DNA of 64,000 nt, from contig CACXCG010000032.1 of the NCBI GenBank assembly GCA_902766125.1, forward strand, positions 1 through 64,000. Direction: 5' to 3'. Positions within the stretch are counted from its first letter, which is position 1. Every line of letters begins with the position of its first letter. Below the pieces are notes generated by a model. That model was not told the DNA's origin, made no database searches, and saw only the letters and a program-made list of their open reading frames with translations. The translations under genes and the position numbers were made by a program. Shown here in pieces: positions 52,637-63,498 of this stretch. The DNA is from an uncultured Spirochaetaceae bacterium (GTDB lineage Bacteria; Spirochaetota; Spirochaetia; Treponematales; Treponemataceae).

Positions 52637-53924
52637 TATACGTACATCGCTCAGATGGATTTTATTTACATCCCGGAAATTTTCTTCTGTCGAAAAAGAG
52701 GGCCGTTCTTTTGTTACGACCTTTTTAGCCTCTCTGGGAATCTGTCTTGGTGTTATGGTTTTGATTGTAGTGCTGGGTGTCATGAATGGATTTCAAATGG
52801 GATTTAAAGATGCCATCATGGAAATCTCTTCATATCATGTGCGCATTCATGATGTTTCAGAAGATGATATGGTTCCGCTTTTAGACTGGTGTGAACAGAA
52901 TAAAGCGGTTGCATCCTCGTATCCGTTTATGGAAGCACAGGGACTGTTTGTCGGCCGTTTTTCAAGGCAGCGTGCAGCGCTTGTACGTGCAGTCCCCCTG
53001 GATGTGCTTAGTCAGGATGCTGGCCTCTGCCGTGAAATAGACATACAGTCCGGACTGTTTGATGTAAGCGGCAACGGAATTGTTCTGGGATCAACGCTTG
53101 CCCGTCAGCTTTCACTCCGTGTAGGAGATGAAGTTACCATTCTTGCAATGAGCGGTTCGACAGATTCAAGTCTTTTTTCTCAGGACCGTGTGTTTACGGT
53201 AACGGGAACATTCCGCTGTGAGTACGGCGACATTAATTCTACCTATGCCTTTATCAGCATGGAATCGGGTGCTTCCAGTATGGGACAGAATGCTCCGGTT
53301 ACCGTTGGCGTAAAACTTTCGGATTCAAATGCAGATGGAATTTTTATTCAGCGTCTGAACAGTCAGTTTCCTGGTGTGAACGCAGAAAGCTGGAGAAGTT
53401 ACAACCGTACATTCTTTGGTGCGCTCCGTGTTGAAAAGAATATGCTCATGCTGCTGGTGTTTTTGATTTTTGTCGTTGTTGCAATCAATATCTATAACGG
53501 AATGAAACGCATGGTGTTTGAACGCCGCGAAGAAATTGCCGTTATGTCTGCGCTTGGTGCATTGAAAAAAGAAATCCTTTCCGTGTTCATGATGAAAGGT
53601 TTTTTGATGGGATTTACCGGTGCCTTCTTTGGCGTAGTGCTGGGGCTTTTTGTCTGCATTAACATGAAGTCTGTTTTTGCGCTGGTTTCTAAACTTCAGT
53701 ATTTTTTTACTGTCGTTGTCATGAATCTTATTTCTCCTCAGAATACGGCATTCCTTTCTGAAAATCCTATGTATGCAATTTATGCAAGCATTCCCGCAAG
53801 AATTATTCCCGGCGAAGTGCTTGTTGTGTTTTTATTCGGCTTACTGTCTGCGCTTGCTGCTGCAGCACTTGCTGGCCGTGATGTTTTAAAACTTACTGTT
53901 GTGGAGGTTCTGCATGATGAATGA
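52626..53924 (+). CDS. lolC: LolC/LolE-type lipoprotein-releasing permease
   Basis: Product of 432 residues with the LolC/E layout: WILFTSRKFS N-terminus, first helix FLASLGICLGVMVLIVVLGVMNGF, a periplasmic domain (about 60-270), then helices including LLVFLIFVVVAINIYNGMKR and FERREEIAVMSALGA. It should extract lipoproteins from the inner membrane. The start is a TTG at 52626 with GGAGG nine bases upstream, inside the previous gene. Confidence 0.85.
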   Translation: MKTDIRTSLRWILFTSRKFSSVEKEGRSFVTTFLASLGICLGVMVLIVVLGVMNGFQMGFKDAIMEISSYHVRIHDVSEDDMVPLLDWCEQNKAVASSYPFMEAQGLFVGRFSRQRAALVRAVPLDVLSQDAGLCREIDIQSGLFDVSGNGIVLGSTLARQLSLRVGDEVTILAMSGSTDSSLFSQDRVFTVTGTFRCEYGDINSTYAFISMESGASSMGQNAPVTVGVKLSDSNADGIFIQRLNSQFPGVNAESWRSYNRTFFGALRVEKNMLMLLVFLIFVVVAINIYNGMKRMVFERREEIAVMSALGALKKEILSVFMMKGFLMGFTGAFFGVVLGLFVCINMKSVFALVSKLQYFFTVVVMNLISPQNTAFLSENPMYAIYASIPARIIPGEVLVVFLFGLLSALAAAALAGRDVLKLTVVEVLHDE

Positions 53925-54597
53925 TGGTTCTGTTATCGTTAAGGGACTTGAAAAAACATATAAGACTCAGAGTGAATCACTTACCATTTTGAAAAATCTT
54001 TCGATGAAAGTTGATTCTGGAGAAAAGTGTGTTATTGTCGGTTCGAGTGGAAGCGGAAAATCTACACTGCTTAATATAATCGGCGGACTTGATGTTGCAA
54101 CTTCCGGAACCGTAACGGTTGCAGGACAGTGCATATCTTCACTTTCAGAAGATGAACTTGCCGTGTTCCGTAAAAAACATTTGGGACTCATTTTTCAGTT
54201 TCATTATCTGCTTAAAGATTTTACCGCCCTTGAAAATGTTTTCTTTCCTGCGTATATGGCAGGACTTTCAAAAAAAGATGCAGCTTCAAAAGCACGTCAG
54301 CTTTTAAGCGATGTTGGTTTGTCTGACCGTGAAACACATCTTCCGTCTCAGCTTTCGGGCGGAGAACGGCAGCGGGTTGCCGTTGCAAGAAGTCTTATCA
54401 ATGACCCTACAATCATTTTAGCTGATGAACCTACCGGTAACCTTGATCCGGCAAATGCTTCTCTTATTGGAGACCTTCTGTTTTCTATGGCTGACCGCTA
54501 TAAGAAAACGCTTATTCTGGTAACACATGACATGAATCTTGCCGCCAAAGGAGATGTCCGCTATACCATAACAAAAGGTGCGCTGGAGGAACTGTAA
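53914..54597 (+). CDS. lolD: LolD-type ABC ATPase
   Basis: Product of 227 residues. Walker [21 protein letters not shown]-loop [18 protein letters not shown] (the LolD-type [13 protein letters not shown]), signature [15 protein letters not shown], Walker [21 protein letters not shown] at 53903-53907 supports ATG 53914. It energises LolC and the second permease. Confidence 0.9.
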   Translation: MMNDGSVIVKGLEKTYKTQSESLTILKNLSMKVDSGEKCVIVGSSGSGKSTLLNIIGGLDVATSGTVTVAGQCISSLSEDELAVFRKKHLGLIFQFHYLLKDFTALENVFFPAYMAGLSKKDAASKARQLLSDVGLSDRETHLPSQLSGGERQRVAVARSLINDPTIILADEPTGNLDPANASLIGDLLFSMADRYKKTLILVTHDMNLAAKGDVRYTITKGALEEL

Positions 54598-54600
54598 CTG

Positions 54601-55953
54601 ATGAACATAAAGTCAAGTCTCCTGTATGCAAAAAAACTTTTGTTTGAAAAAAATGCAAGTCACGGTAAGCGTACGCTCATCGGTGCAGTAGTGTGCATTG
54701 CAATAAGTCTTGTTCCTCTGGTTGCGGTTTTAGTTATCAGTGACGGAATGATTTCTGGTATTACCGGACGCATTATAGGACTTTCGTCTCAGGATATTTC
54801 TGTCGCACTTTCTTCGGATGAAGAAGTTTGTGCTTCTGCAGAGAATCTGCAAAAACTGTCAGACCAGCTGCTGCGTGTTGACGGAATTGTTGCAGCGGTT
54901 CCGGAACTGCAGGGAACGGCACTTGCTGTCGGTTCTGCTTCTCGTTCAGGGGCGACGGTACGTGCGGTTCCTCAGAATGTATTTGAAACAAATGTCCGCT
55001 TTAAGACGCTGTTTGAAGTTGAAGAAGGTAGTGCAGCCCTTGATTCTGCGCGGAGTGCGGTAATCGGTTCTAAACTTGCACATGATCTTGGAGTGCATGC
55101 AGGTGACAGTATACGCCTTATAACCATAAACACTGTCGGCGAAGGAGAAACAGCCAGAGTGCTTCCTAAAATTACGGTGCTTACGGTAAACGGCATTGTC
55201 TCGTGCGGCTATCAGGAACTGGATGCGCTGTGGGTATTTGTACCGCTTTCCCTCGGGTTTTCCATTTTACCTTCGTCTTCATCACAGTATTCTGTTGCGC
55301 TGGTAACCGAAGATTCTTTTTCTCCAGAGATAACTAACATTGCTTACCGCGTGCAGCAGAACCTGTACGGCCTGACCGGAGGGGAGCCTGTAGAAAGTGC
55401 TGCCGTTTATTTGTGGAATGAATTGAATACTGCTCAGTATGAAAACTTTGCTTCTACAAAAGTTCTTCTGCTTCTGATCATGCTTTTGATTGTTCTTGTT
55501 GCAAGCATCAACATCAGCTCTGCTCTCATTATGCTGGTTATGGAACGTAAACGTGAGATTGCAATCCTTAAGAGTTTAGGCTCGTCAAATGCAGAAGTTT
55601 CGCTTTCATTCCTGGCTGCAGGTTTTGCTGCCGGAGCAGGCGGTGTGCTTACCGGTATTCCGCTTGGGTTACTGGCAGCGGTAAACATAAACCGCATCAT
55701 TTCGTGGATGGAACATGCAGTCAATGCTGCCCAGATTATGTTCAGTACACTGATAACCGGCGGTGGTTCAGACCTGGCTCAGATTCATCTTTTGGATCCG
55801 GCGTATTATCTTCAGAATATTCCGGTAACTATACCCTTTACAGAATTACTGGTAATTGCAACAGGAACCCTTGCGCTGTCACTTCTGGCGGCAACAATAC
55901 CTGCTGTCAGGGCCGGTAAAGAAAAGCCTATAGACACTTTGCGTAAAATGTAA
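54601..55953 (+). CDS. lolE: Second LolC/LolE-type permease
   Basis: Product of 450 residues. LIGAVVCIAISLVPLVAVLVIS is the first helix; a periplasmic domain follows (about 55-280); then ILLLIMLLIVLVASINISSALIM, MERKREIAILKSLGSS and LLVIATGTLALSLLAATIPAVRAGK. With lolC and lolD it completes a heterodimeric LolCDE, suggesting distinct outer-membrane lipoprotein sorting. It starts four bases after lolD. Confidence 0.83.
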   Translation: MNIKSSLLYAKKLLFEKNASHGKRTLIGAVVCIAISLVPLVAVLVISDGMISGITGRIIGLSSQDISVALSSDEEVCASAENLQKLSDQLLRVDGIVAAVPELQGTALAVGSASRSGATVRAVPQNVFETNVRFKTLFEVEEGSAALDSARSAVIGSKLAHDLGVHAGDSIRLITINTVGEGETARVLPKITVLTVNGIVSCGYQELDALWVFVPLSLGFSILPSSSSQYSVALVTEDSFSPEITNIAYRVQQNLYGLTGGEPVESAAVYLWNELNTAQYENFASTKVLLLLIMLLIVLVASINISSALIMLVMERKREIAILKSLGSSNAEVSLSFLAAGFAAGAGGVLTGIPLGLLAAVNINRIISWMEHAVNAAQIMFSTLITGGGSDLAQIHLLDPAYYLQNIPVTIPFTELLVIATGTLALSLLAATIPAVRAGKEKPIDTLRKM

Positions 55954-55967
55954 AAATAAGGTACAAT
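55939..55967 (+). promoter_or_regulatory. Predicted leaderless promoter of mcsA-mcsB-clpC
   Basis: TTGCGT (55939-55944), 17-base spacer, TACAAT (55962-55967), then six bases to ATG 55974; predicted +1 is the A of ATG. The -35 lies in the last codons of lolE. Confidence 0.5.
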
Positions 55968-55973
55968 AGAAGT

Positions 55974-56492
55974 ATGGTTTGTGATTTTTGTCATGAAAGA
56001 GAGCCGGTGATTTATCTTGAGCAGGTTGCCCCAAACGGTCAGAAACGGAAAATTAACCTGTGCATGGAATGTGCCATTGAGCATGGAATCAGTTCGGATC
56101 CCAAGAGAATAGAATCCTCAATCGGTCAGCTGTTTAAGGAACTGTCTGACAAGGCAAAATTTATAGAGCAGGAAAATGCGCGCATGTGTCCTGTCTGCGG
56201 AACGACATTACTCGAAATTAAAAAAACAGCAAAAGCAGGCTGTCCTGAATGTTATGCAATCTTCAAAGACAACATACAGCGTTATCTTGATGTAAAGGGT
56301 GTTCGCGGAACATATACCGGTACCATGCCTGCACGGCTTGCTGCCTTCCGTTCTGTTTTGAATGACCGGATTGCACTGCAGAATAAACTGAACGACGCAA
56401 TTAAAAACGAAGATTATGAAAAAGCAGCTCTGTACCGTGACTATCTTCGTGCACTGGAAAAAACTCCTGTGTCAGAAGGAGAACATGAATAA
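55974..56492 (+). CDS. mcsA: McsA-like zinc-finger/UVR protein
   Basis: Product of 172 residues. Four CxxC pairs: CDFC (3-6), CMEC (about 30-33), CPVC (about 72-75) and CPEC (about 90-93), the McsA zinc pattern, and a C-terminal UVR motif (LNDAIKNEDYEKAALYRDYLRAL). In Firmicutes McsA activates the arginine kinase McsB and delivers clients to ClpC. Its stop overlaps the mcsB ATG. No ctsR repressor gene precedes it, unlike in Firmicutes. Confidence 0.88.
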   Translation: MVCDFCHEREPVIYLEQVAPNGQKRKINLCMECAIEHGISSDPKRIESSIGQLFKELSDKAKFIEQENARMCPVCGTTLLEIKKTAKAGCPECYAIFKDNIQRYLDVKGVRGTYTGTMPARLAAFRSVLNDRIALQNKLNDAIKNEDYEKAALYRDYLRALEKTPVSEGEHE

Positions 56493-57568
56493 TGAATTCT
56501 GACGCATGGTATGCTGTTCCCGGAAAAGATAACGATGTCGTGCTTTCATCACGCGTCCGCTTTGCCCGTAACCTTGCAAACTTTCCCTTTCCTGCAAAAC
56601 TTCGCGGTTCCGACGGAGAACGCATTCAGGCAATCGTGTTTGATGCCTTTAATCATTTTGATGACAGCGAATCGTATCAGGCAATCTCTGTTCAGCAGCT
56701 GGATAATGTCGGCCGTGAAATTTTAGTTGAACGCGGTGTTTTAGATGCTTCCACTGAAGGAAAATACTGCGGCGTGGTAATGCGCTCTGACGGGAAAGTA
56801 TCCTGCACGGTAAACAATGTTGATCATGTACGCATTTCCTCTTTTTCAACGGGATTGGATTTTGATGCGGCACTGTCAGCCGGAAGATACGTTGATGCGT
56901 CTCTGCAAAAGAGCGTGCAGTTTGCCGCAAGCTATGATTTTGGCTATCTGACATCTTCTTTGTTTGATGCCGGAAGCGGAATGAAACTTTCGGTCAGGGT
57001 TCATCTTCCTGCGCTTTCTCTATTGGGTAAAATCGGCTCCACTGGAGACATGCTTTCAAAAAAAGGGTTTACTTTTTCTGCAACGTATGGACTAGGTGCT
57101 AAAGGTTCTTCGCTGGGGTCGTTCTATCAGGTATCTTCGCTTGACAGTTTGTCGGGCAGTGAATTTGATCAGGTTGCTTCCCTTACGGCAGCAGTACAGC
57201 AGCTTACCGAACAGGAACGGCTTGCCCGTAAACAGTGCATGGAATCTGAACAGACTGCGGTTCGCAATCAGGTATACCGTGCTCTTGCACTCTGCAAATA
57301 CAGCAAACTGCTTGAACTGCGGGAAGCAATTTCTTTAATCAGCGGAATCCAGCTGGGGCTTGATACAAAACTGCTTTCCGGCGTTGATGACAGTGTTGTT
57401 CATGCGCTTTTGTACCGTATGCAGGACGGGCATCTTGAGTTTGTACTTAAAAACGGAGATTTCCAGTTTGAAGAAGATATTGCACAGAATATGCTTAGAA
57501 AAAAAGAGCGTCTGAGAGCTTTGATAGTTCAGGAAGCGTTTGAAGCAATTTCTGTGACAGGAGAATAA
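56492..57568 (+). CDS. mcsB: McsB-like protein arginine kinase homologue, key residues replaced
   Basis: Product of 358 residues, guanido-kinase fold. [11 protein letters not shown] (about 17-27), DHVRIS and HLPAL match McsB. But residues I recall as catalytic or ATP-phosphate-binding in Firmicutes McsB are changed: NEED becomes NNVD (108-111), the Cys of YLTxC becomes S156, the Arg after GTGL becomes K165, the Arg of the VRG.YGEG segment becomes S196 and the base Glu becomes L201. It may be an inactive kinase acting as a ClpC adaptor. Placement mcsA-mcsB-clpC is conserved. Confidence 0.8.
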   Translation: MNSDAWYAVPGKDNDVVLSSRVRFARNLANFPFPAKLRGSDGERIQAIVFDAFNHFDDSESYQAISVQQLDNVGREILVERGVLDASTEGKYCGVVMRSDGKVSCTVNNVDHVRISSFSTGLDFDAALSAGRYVDASLQKSVQFAASYDFGYLTSSLFDAGSGMKLSVRVHLPALSLLGKIGSTGDMLSKKGFTFSATYGLGAKGSSLGSFYQVSSLDSLSGSEFDQVASLTAAVQQLTEQERLARKQCMESEQTAVRNQVYRALALCKYSKLLELREAISLISGIQLGLDTKLLSGVDDSVVHALLYRMQDGHLEFVLKNGDFQFEEDIAQNMLRKKERLRALIVQEAFEAISVTGE

Positions 57569-57569
57569 T

Positions 57570-60137
57570 ATGATGAAAAATCTTTCGCCGCGTGCACAAA
57601 GACTTCTTATTGCACTTGCACCGGATGAAGCATATAAATTTGGAAGTGACCACCTTTTGCCGGAACATGTCATGCTTGCACTTCTTCGGAGTGCTGACGG
57701 TCTTGGATACGTTACGCTTAAGGCACTGCGCATCAATGTACTTACCATGCAGCTTGCCATAGAGCAGAGTCTTCCTGCACAGGTTCCGCTTCCATCGTCT
57801 GTAGAAATACCGCATTCTCAGCGTCTGCAGAATCTGCTCGATGTTGCTGCAGTTGAAGCCAGGGCTATGCATGTAATGTATGTCGGCACAGAACATATTC
57901 TGCTTGCTGCAGTTCGCGAAGAAAATTCTCTTTTGTCACGCTACTTTGAAAAAGCAAATATTAAAATTGATGAAGTACGCCAGACGGTTGCAGAAATAGC
58001 ACGTAAAATACCGTCATCTGCCCGTGCCGACGGAATGAAAGCTGCCGCAGATGCACTGTTCCATAATGCAGAGCCGCTTATGGCTGACGGTTCTTCGCAG
58101 TCCCGTTCCCGCGTAAAACAGGGAATTCTGGATCAGTATACGCGTGACTTAACAGATATTGCACGAAAAGGTCTGTCCGATCCTGTTGTTGGCCGGGATA
58201 CAGAAATTTCACGTGTCATTCAAATCTTAAGCCGCCGTACTAAAAATAATCCTGTGCTGGTGGGTGAGCCTGGTGTGGGTAAAACAGCAATTGTTGAAGG
58301 CCTTGCGCAGCATATTGTAAAGGGAACTGTTCCCCGTGATCTTTTAAAGAAACGAGTCCTTACGCTTGACCTTGCTGCCATGATTGCAGGAACAAAATAC
58401 CGTGGTGAATTTGAAGAGCGCATGAAAAAGATGATGAAAGAGGTTAAAGAATCTAAAGACGTCATCCTTTTTATTGATGAACTTCATACGGTAATTGGTG
58501 CCGGCGGTCCAGAAGGTTCAATGGATGCAAGCAATATCATGAAGCCTGCGTTAAGCCGTGGTGAAATTCAGGTAATCGGTGCAACTACAACTAAAGAATA
58601 CCGCAAGTACCTGGAGCGCGACAGTGCACTTACCAGACGTTTCCAGAAAGTCAATGTTGATGAACCTACTCAGAAAGATACTGAAGAAATTTTAAAAGGA
58701 CTTAAATCACGCTATGAAGATTATCATCATGTTGTGTATGATGATGGTGTCATTGAATCCATAGTCATGTATTCTGAGCGTTATATTTCTGAACGCTGTC
58801 TTCCTGACAAGGCAATTGATATTCTTGATGAAGTAGGTGCTGCAAAAAAAATTCAGGAAGAAGCACGCCCTTCAGAACTGGAAGAACTGGAACACTCCAT
58901 AGAAGAACTTACCGCAGAAAAAGCCCGTCTTGTTGCAGAACAGGATTATGAAAAAGCTGCCTTTGTGCGCGATAAAGTTGTAGAGCTTAGAAATCGTCTT
59001 GAAGAATTCAGTCTGTTCTGGAAAAACAACGAAACGTCAATGCGTCCTCATGTTACAAAAGAAGATGTGTGTTCAATTATCAGTTCTGCAACCAGCATTC
59101 CTGTTGAACAGCTTGACGACGGAGAAACAACGCGTCTTGTCAACATGGAAGACGAACTGCATAAAGATGTCATTGGACAGGATGAAGCAATTCGTCTTAT
59201 AAGCGGTGCGGTCCGCAGAAGCAGAGCCGGAGTTTCTTCACTCAAACGTCCTCTTGGTTCATTTATTTTTCTGGGACCAACCGGTGTGGGTAAAACGCAG
59301 CTTGCAAAAGCGCTTGCAAAATTCCTTTTTGGAACAGAAGAAGCGCTTATCCGCATAGACATGAGCGACTATATGGAAAAATACAATGCTTCACGCTTAG
59401 TGGGTGCGCCTCCCGGATATGTCGGTTATGAAGAAGGCGGTGTACTTACCGAAGCAGTCAGACAGCATCCGTATTCAGTAGTGCTTTTGGACGAAATAGA
59501 AAAAGCTCACCTTGATGTGTTTAATCTTCTGCTTCAGACGCTTGAAGAAGGTGAACTTTCTGACAATCTGGGACATACCGTAAGCTTTAGAAATACACTG
59601 CTCATTATGACCAGCAATGCAGGTGCACGAAACATTATGGCAGACGGACGCATGGGCTTTTCAACAGTTCGCGACGGAGTGCTTCCTTATGATGAAATCA
59701 AGGCGAGTGCAATGGAAGAACTGAAACGCATTATGTCTCCGGAACTTTTAAACCGCATCGATGATGTGGTTGTGTTCAATGCACTTAATCGTGAGCAGGT
59801 TAAGGCGATTCTTGACATTCAGCTTGCAGAACTGGAAACTCGTCTTTCTGAACAGAATCTTACCCTTACGGTTAAAACCAAGGCCCGCGATTATCTGATA
59901 GACCACGGATATGAACCTGCAATGGGAGCCCGTCCTATGAGACGTTTAATTCAGCGTGAAGTGGAAGACAAACTTGCAACCCTTATCTTAAGCGGTAAGC
60001 GGGGAAACAGTAATACGGTTGTTGTTGATTTTACCGATAACCACATTGATGTCAGTTTTAAGAAGGGAAGAGCCCGTGCAGCTTCTGCTTCGAAAAAGAA
60101 ACAGACTGATTGCGTAACTGACAGTTCTACTTTATAA
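57570..60137 (+). CDS. clpC: ClpC-type AAA+ unfoldase
   Basis: Product of 855 residues. Clp N-domain repeats (about 1-145), AAA1 with Walker [14 protein letters not shown] (about 232) and [13 protein letters not shown], a short middle domain with a UVR-like [18 protein letters not shown] (about 450-468), AAA2 with [15 protein letters not shown] (about 569) and [11 protein letters not shown]. It unfolds proteins for ClpP. The last bases hold the promoter of the next gene. Confidence 0.95.
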   Translation: MMKNLSPRAQRLLIALAPDEAYKFGSDHLLPEHVMLALLRSADGLGYVTLKALRINVLTMQLAIEQSLPAQVPLPSSVEIPHSQRLQNLLDVAAVEARAMHVMYVGTEHILLAAVREENSLLSRYFEKANIKIDEVRQTVAEIARKIPSSARADGMKAAADALFHNAEPLMADGSSQSRSRVKQGILDQYTRDLTDIARKGLSDPVVGRDTEISRVIQILSRRTKNNPVLVGEPGVGKTAIVEGLAQHIVKGTVPRDLLKKRVLTLDLAAMIAGTKYRGEFEERMKKMMKEVKESKDVILFIDELHTVIGAGGPEGSMDASNIMKPALSRGEIQVIGATTTKEYRKYLERDSALTRRFQKVNVDEPTQKDTEEILKGLKSRYEDYHHVVYDDGVIESIVMYSERYISERCLPDKAIDILDEVGAAKKIQEEARPSELEELEHSIEELTAEKARLVAEQDYEKAAFVRDKVVELRNRLEEFSLFWKNNETSMRPHVTKEDVCSIISSATSIPVEQLDDGETTRLVNMEDELHKDVIGQDEAIRLISGAVRRSRAGVSSLKRPLGSFIFLGPTGVGKTQLAKALAKFLFGTEEALIRIDMSDYMEKYNASRLVGAPPGYVGYEEGGVLTEAVRQHPYSVVLLDEIEKAHLDVFNLLLQTLEEGELSDNLGHTVSFRNTLLIMTSNAGARNIMADGRMGFSTVRDGVLPYDEIKASAMEELKRIMSPELLNRIDDVVVFNALNREQVKAILDIQLAELETRLSEQNLTLTVKTKARDYLIDHGYEPAMGARPMRRLIQREVEDKLATLILSGKRGNSNTVVVDFTDNHIDVSFKKGRARAASASKKKQTDCVTDSSTL

Positions 60138-60138
60138 T
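60110..60138 (+). promoter_or_regulatory. Predicted promoter of the phosphoribosyltransferase operon
   Basis: TTGCGT (60110-60115), 17-base spacer, perfect TATAAT (60133-60138), within the end of clpC. Predicted start near 60145; GGAGG serves ATG 60162. Confidence 0.6.
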
Positions 60139-60161
60139 GAATAGTAAGCGGAGGCTTTTGA

Positions 60162-60782
60162 ATGAAAGAATTTCTTCAGTATGATCAGGTTCGTAACAAC
60201 GCACTTATGCTGGCACATAAAATGTATAAGGAAGACGGATTTGTTCCCGATGTCATTTATGCATCCTTGCGTGGCGGTGCATATATGGCAAACATCATCA
60301 GTGAATACTACAAGGTTGCGCTGAAAGATCATAAGCCTGTTTTGTATGCTGCTGTTGTTGCCAGAAGTTACACGGATGTAAATCAGCAGGATGAAGTTCG
60401 CGTTGACGGCTGGACGTATTCTCCGCAGTATCTGCGTCTTGGCGACAAAATCATGCTGGTAGATGATATCTGTGATTCAGGAAGAACACTTAATTTCCTT
60501 ACCAATGAACTTTTAAAGACCGGTATTCCGCGCAGTAACATTAAGGTTGTTGTGCACGATTACAAATGTTTTACCTATAAAGAAAAACTTTCCATAGAGC
60601 CGGACTACTATTGCCGTAAAATTGTAGTTGATTCTCCGGAGCAGAACCGCTGGATTAACTACATGAGTCACGAAATGGTAGGACTTACTGCTCAGGAACT
60701 TGAAGAGCATTATTACAAGCCGTATCCTCAGCTGCGTCCTGTGCTGGAGAGCGTGTTTGGTTCCGGTAAACAGGAGTCATAA
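60162..60782 (+). CDS. Purine-type phosphoribosyltransferase
   Basis: Product of 206 residues. The PRPP loop is IMLVDDICDSGRTLNFL (about 105-121) and VIYASLRGGAYMANII supplies the phosphate loop near residue 35. Resembles xanthine/guanine phosphoribosyltransferases with an extended C-terminus (NRWINYMSHEMVG; EEHYYKPYPQ). It likely salvages a purine base with PRPP from the prs product; base specificity unknown. GGAGG supports the start. Confidence 0.82.
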   Translation: MKEFLQYDQVRNNALMLAHKMYKEDGFVPDVIYASLRGGAYMANIISEYYKVALKDHKPVLYAAVVARSYTDVNQQDEVRVDGWTYSPQYLRLGDKIMLVDDICDSGRTLNFLTNELLKTGIPRSNIKVVVHDYKCFTYKEKLSIEPDYYCRKIVVDSPEQNRWINYMSHEMVGLTAQELEEHYYKPYPQLRPVLESVFGSGKQES

Positions 60783-62914
60783 TGAATAAATTCCGCCGTA
60801 TTATATTGTCAGCTTCTTGTCTTTTGTGTGCATTCTCTATGCAGGCGTTTGATGCAGATGACATTATAAGCCCGTCTAACGGTACATGGGCAAACCGTCA
60901 GGCCTTAGTGCTTGATGGTTCCGACGGAAGTGAACTGTACTATTCGCTTACCGGCAGTGATCCGCTTGAGTCAGGGTTTGCATACGATGGTCCTGTGTTA
61001 ATTGACGAGACGGGTTCTGTTACGGTTAACATTACGTCTGTTAATGCAAACGGTATTCGTTCTGACTTTACGGTAAACTATACGGTTGAACCTGCTTCGG
61101 TAACTTTTTCTGATCCGCATGAATCACTTTTTGTTCAGGCGGTGTCTTCTAATCCCATACGCAGATATGTTTCTGGAAATAACTTTGATATTCCGTCACG
61201 CTTTACCTGGTGCCTGGGAAATCCTGTTATTCCTTCTTCTAAGGGAACCAGCCTTACGCTTTCTGCATACAATTGTGTTGACCGTTATGTCGCCTGTACG
61301 GTAACAGAAGGAACTGCGTACTGGCATTTTGTGCTTCATGTTGTTCCACAGGAACAGAAAGAGCTTGTGCTGATTGCTCCCGATGTTCCGTTTACGCTTG
61401 AAGACTGGAATACGTTTGTGTTTACCGGTGAAAAACTGATTTATCAGATTGACGACGAGTTCTGGTCTGCTTCAAAAGAACCGGTTATTCTTGACCGTTC
61501 TGTGCCGCATGTTATCCGCTGGCAGTCGATGAATTATGAATTCGGTAATCCGGTACATGATTTTATTCTTCCTGCAAAGCCTGAGCTGTCCGTAAGCCGT
61601 GAAAAAGACGGTTATGTTGCGTTCAGCGTTGCGTCAGATTCTAATTTTACGCTTGGCCCTGCACGCTCAGGAGGGGAAGGATGTGTTACCAGTTCTGCAG
61701 CCGCACAGCAGCGGGTTGTGTGTGATACATTCTCTGATGATTCCCTGTATGCGGTTATGATGCTTGGTGTATACTACCGCGGTGTGTACCAGGGAGACTT
61801 GCGTTCACCGTTCTTTGTTGACCGGAAAATTCCACAGGTTCCCGTTATTGCTTCTTCAGAAAAAGCAGGCTATGCGCGTAACCGCGTGCGTCTTTTAATT
61901 AGCGGTGAAAGTGATTCTGAAATTTATTATGCAGTCAGTGAGCCGGTGCTTTCTGATTCCGGTTTTTCATCTGACCGTGAAGCGCTTTTTGCATCTGTAG
62001 AAGCCGGCGAGTTTGGTCTGTATGACGGTTCAGAGATTGTGCTTTCATCCCGTGCACGAAAAGCGACCTACTATAAAGTATGTGCGTATGCAAAGGATGC
62101 AGCCGGTAATCAGAGTGATATAACTGAATATCATGTCGTTGTAGATGAGTTTAATTATTATCTTGCTCCTTCTGCAGCTTCTGTTAACGAGGGTGCTGTT
62201 GCCGACGGAAGTTACACAAATCCCTTTACCAGTTTTGAACAGGCACTTGATGCAATGGCTCACAGTTCGTTTATGCGTCTGCACGTACTGGGAGATATAG
62301 TGCTGCCTCACGGAGATACGGTCATTTCTTCGCCAGTGTATCTGGTTGGATCCGACTCTCATATTATCATTCCTGATGATGCACGCATTGTAGTGAAAAA
62401 CAGTGATTTTTCTGCAGAAGGCTGTATCTTTGAACGCTCGGTACCACGGTATGCTTCCCGTTCAACGGACAGTCTTCTGGTTCTTGAAGGCGGTTCTCTT
62501 ACACTTAAACGATGTGAAGTTGTGGGAAGTTTTGCTTCTGACGGTGTGCTCATAGATGCATCGGATGCGCTTATAGGCCTTGTTGAAACTGGCTTTACTG
62601 TTCAGGCCTCTTCGTATGCAGCGGTTCTTGCAGGTTCTTCCTGCGAGGTAAGTGTTTCTGGCTGTCGTCTTACTGCAACCGCACAGAGTGCCGTAAACAT
62701 AACGCTCAGTAAAAGTGTACTTGCCTGTACACTGACGGATGCAACAATTATTATGCATCTGGGACGCTGTGTAGAGCTGGTTGATTCTACTGCAAAGGTT
62801 TATAACTGTGTGCTTACTGCTCAGCGAACTGATAACTACTCAGGTTCTGTTGCAATCTGGAAAGATATTGATTCAACCCTTTCTGCGTATGCAAACGAGG
62901 AGCACGGATTCTGA
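60782..62914 (+). CDS. Secreted surface protein with chitobiase-like and beta-helix regions
   Basis: Product of 710 residues with a signal peptide (IILSASCLLCAFSMQA). The N-terminal part (SPSNGTWANRQALVLDGSDGSELYYSLTGSDP) and a later SDSEIYYAVSEPV repeat resemble CHB_HEX/chitobiase C-terminal-type beta domains. After about residue 475 (NPFTSFEQALDAM) comes a right-handed beta-helix region of short strands and turns (GDTVISSPVYLVGSDSHIII; SSCEVSVSGC). It is probably exported to the periplasm or surface; no catalytic residues stand out. Overlaps both neighbours by one base. Confidence 0.7.
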   Translation: MNKFRRIILSASCLLCAFSMQAFDADDIISPSNGTWANRQALVLDGSDGSELYYSLTGSDPLESGFAYDGPVLIDETGSVTVNITSVNANGIRSDFTVNYTVEPASVTFSDPHESLFVQAVSSNPIRRYVSGNNFDIPSRFTWCLGNPVIPSSKGTSLTLSAYNCVDRYVACTVTEGTAYWHFVLHVVPQEQKELVLIAPDVPFTLEDWNTFVFTGEKLIYQIDDEFWSASKEPVILDRSVPHVIRWQSMNYEFGNPVHDFILPAKPELSVSREKDGYVAFSVASDSNFTLGPARSGGEGCVTSSAAAQQRVVCDTFSDDSLYAVMMLGVYYRGVYQGDLRSPFFVDRKIPQVPVIASSEKAGYARNRVRLLISGESDSEIYYAVSEPVLSDSGFSSDREALFASVEAGEFGLYDGSEIVLSSRARKATYYKVCAYAKDAAGNQSDITEYHVVVDEFNYYLAPSAASVNEGAVADGSYTNPFTSFEQALDAMAHSSFMRLHVLGDIVLPHGDTVISSPVYLVGSDSHIIIPDDARIVVKNSDFSAEGCIFERSVPRYASRSTDSLLVLEGGSLTLKRCEVVGSFASDGVLIDASDALIGLVETGFTVQASSYAAVLAGSSCEVSVSGCRLTATAQSAVNITLSKSVLACTLTDATIIMHLGRCVELVDSTAKVYNCVLTAQRTDNYSGSVAIWKDIDSTLSAYANEEHGF

Positions 62915-63498
62915 TGAAACTGTGTGCCGGTTTAGACGAGGCGGGCAGGGGACCGTTAGCAGGTCCGGTAAGTGCTGCCTGTGTAATTCTTCCTTCTGAT
63001 TTGGATACGTCAGACCTGAAAGACAGCAAAGTGCTTTCTGAAAAAAAACGGGAAAAACTTTTTTCGCTGATTTGTGAAACCTGCTGTTGGGGACATGCGT
63101 TTGTCGATCACACAGAAATTGATGCTGTCAACATTCTGAATGCAAGTCTTCTTGCCATGAAGCGTGCGTATGAAGACATGCTTTTAAAACTTCCCCAGTG
63201 GTGTGTTGCTCAGGGAATTTTATTTGAGGATATTGAATTAACGGCAATTGCTGACGGAAATAAAGTTCCTGACATTCCAGACTGTACTGCTGTGGTAAAG
63301 GCTGATGCAACAGTTCCCTGCGTAAGTGCTGCAAGTATTATTGCAAAAGTTAAGCGTGACCGGCTTATGGTTGAATATGATGCCCTCTATCCCGGATACG
63401 GATATGCACAGCATAAGGGGTATCCCACTAAGGCGCACAAAGAAGCATGCCGTAAACTGGGACCTTCCCCCATACAGAGACATTCGTTTACGTACTAA
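62914..63498 (+). CDS. rnhB: Ribonuclease HII
   Basis: Product of 194 residues. CAGLDEAGRGPLAGPVSAACVIL (Asp-Glu of the DEDD set), KDSKVLSEKKREKLF, IVKADATVPCVSAASIIAKVKRDR and YGYAQHKGYPTKAH are canonical. It removes ribonucleotides embedded in DNA. It ends exactly where the convergent PUR gene ends. Confidence 0.95.
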   Translation: MKLCAGLDEAGRGPLAGPVSAACVILPSDLDTSDLKDSKVLSEKKREKLFSLICETCCWGHAFVDHTEIDAVNILNASLLAMKRAYEDMLLKLPQWCVAQGILFEDIELTAIADGNKVPDIPDCTAVVKADATVPCVSAASIIAKVKRDRLMVEYDALYPGYGYAQHKGYPTKAHKEACRKLGPSPIQRHSFTY

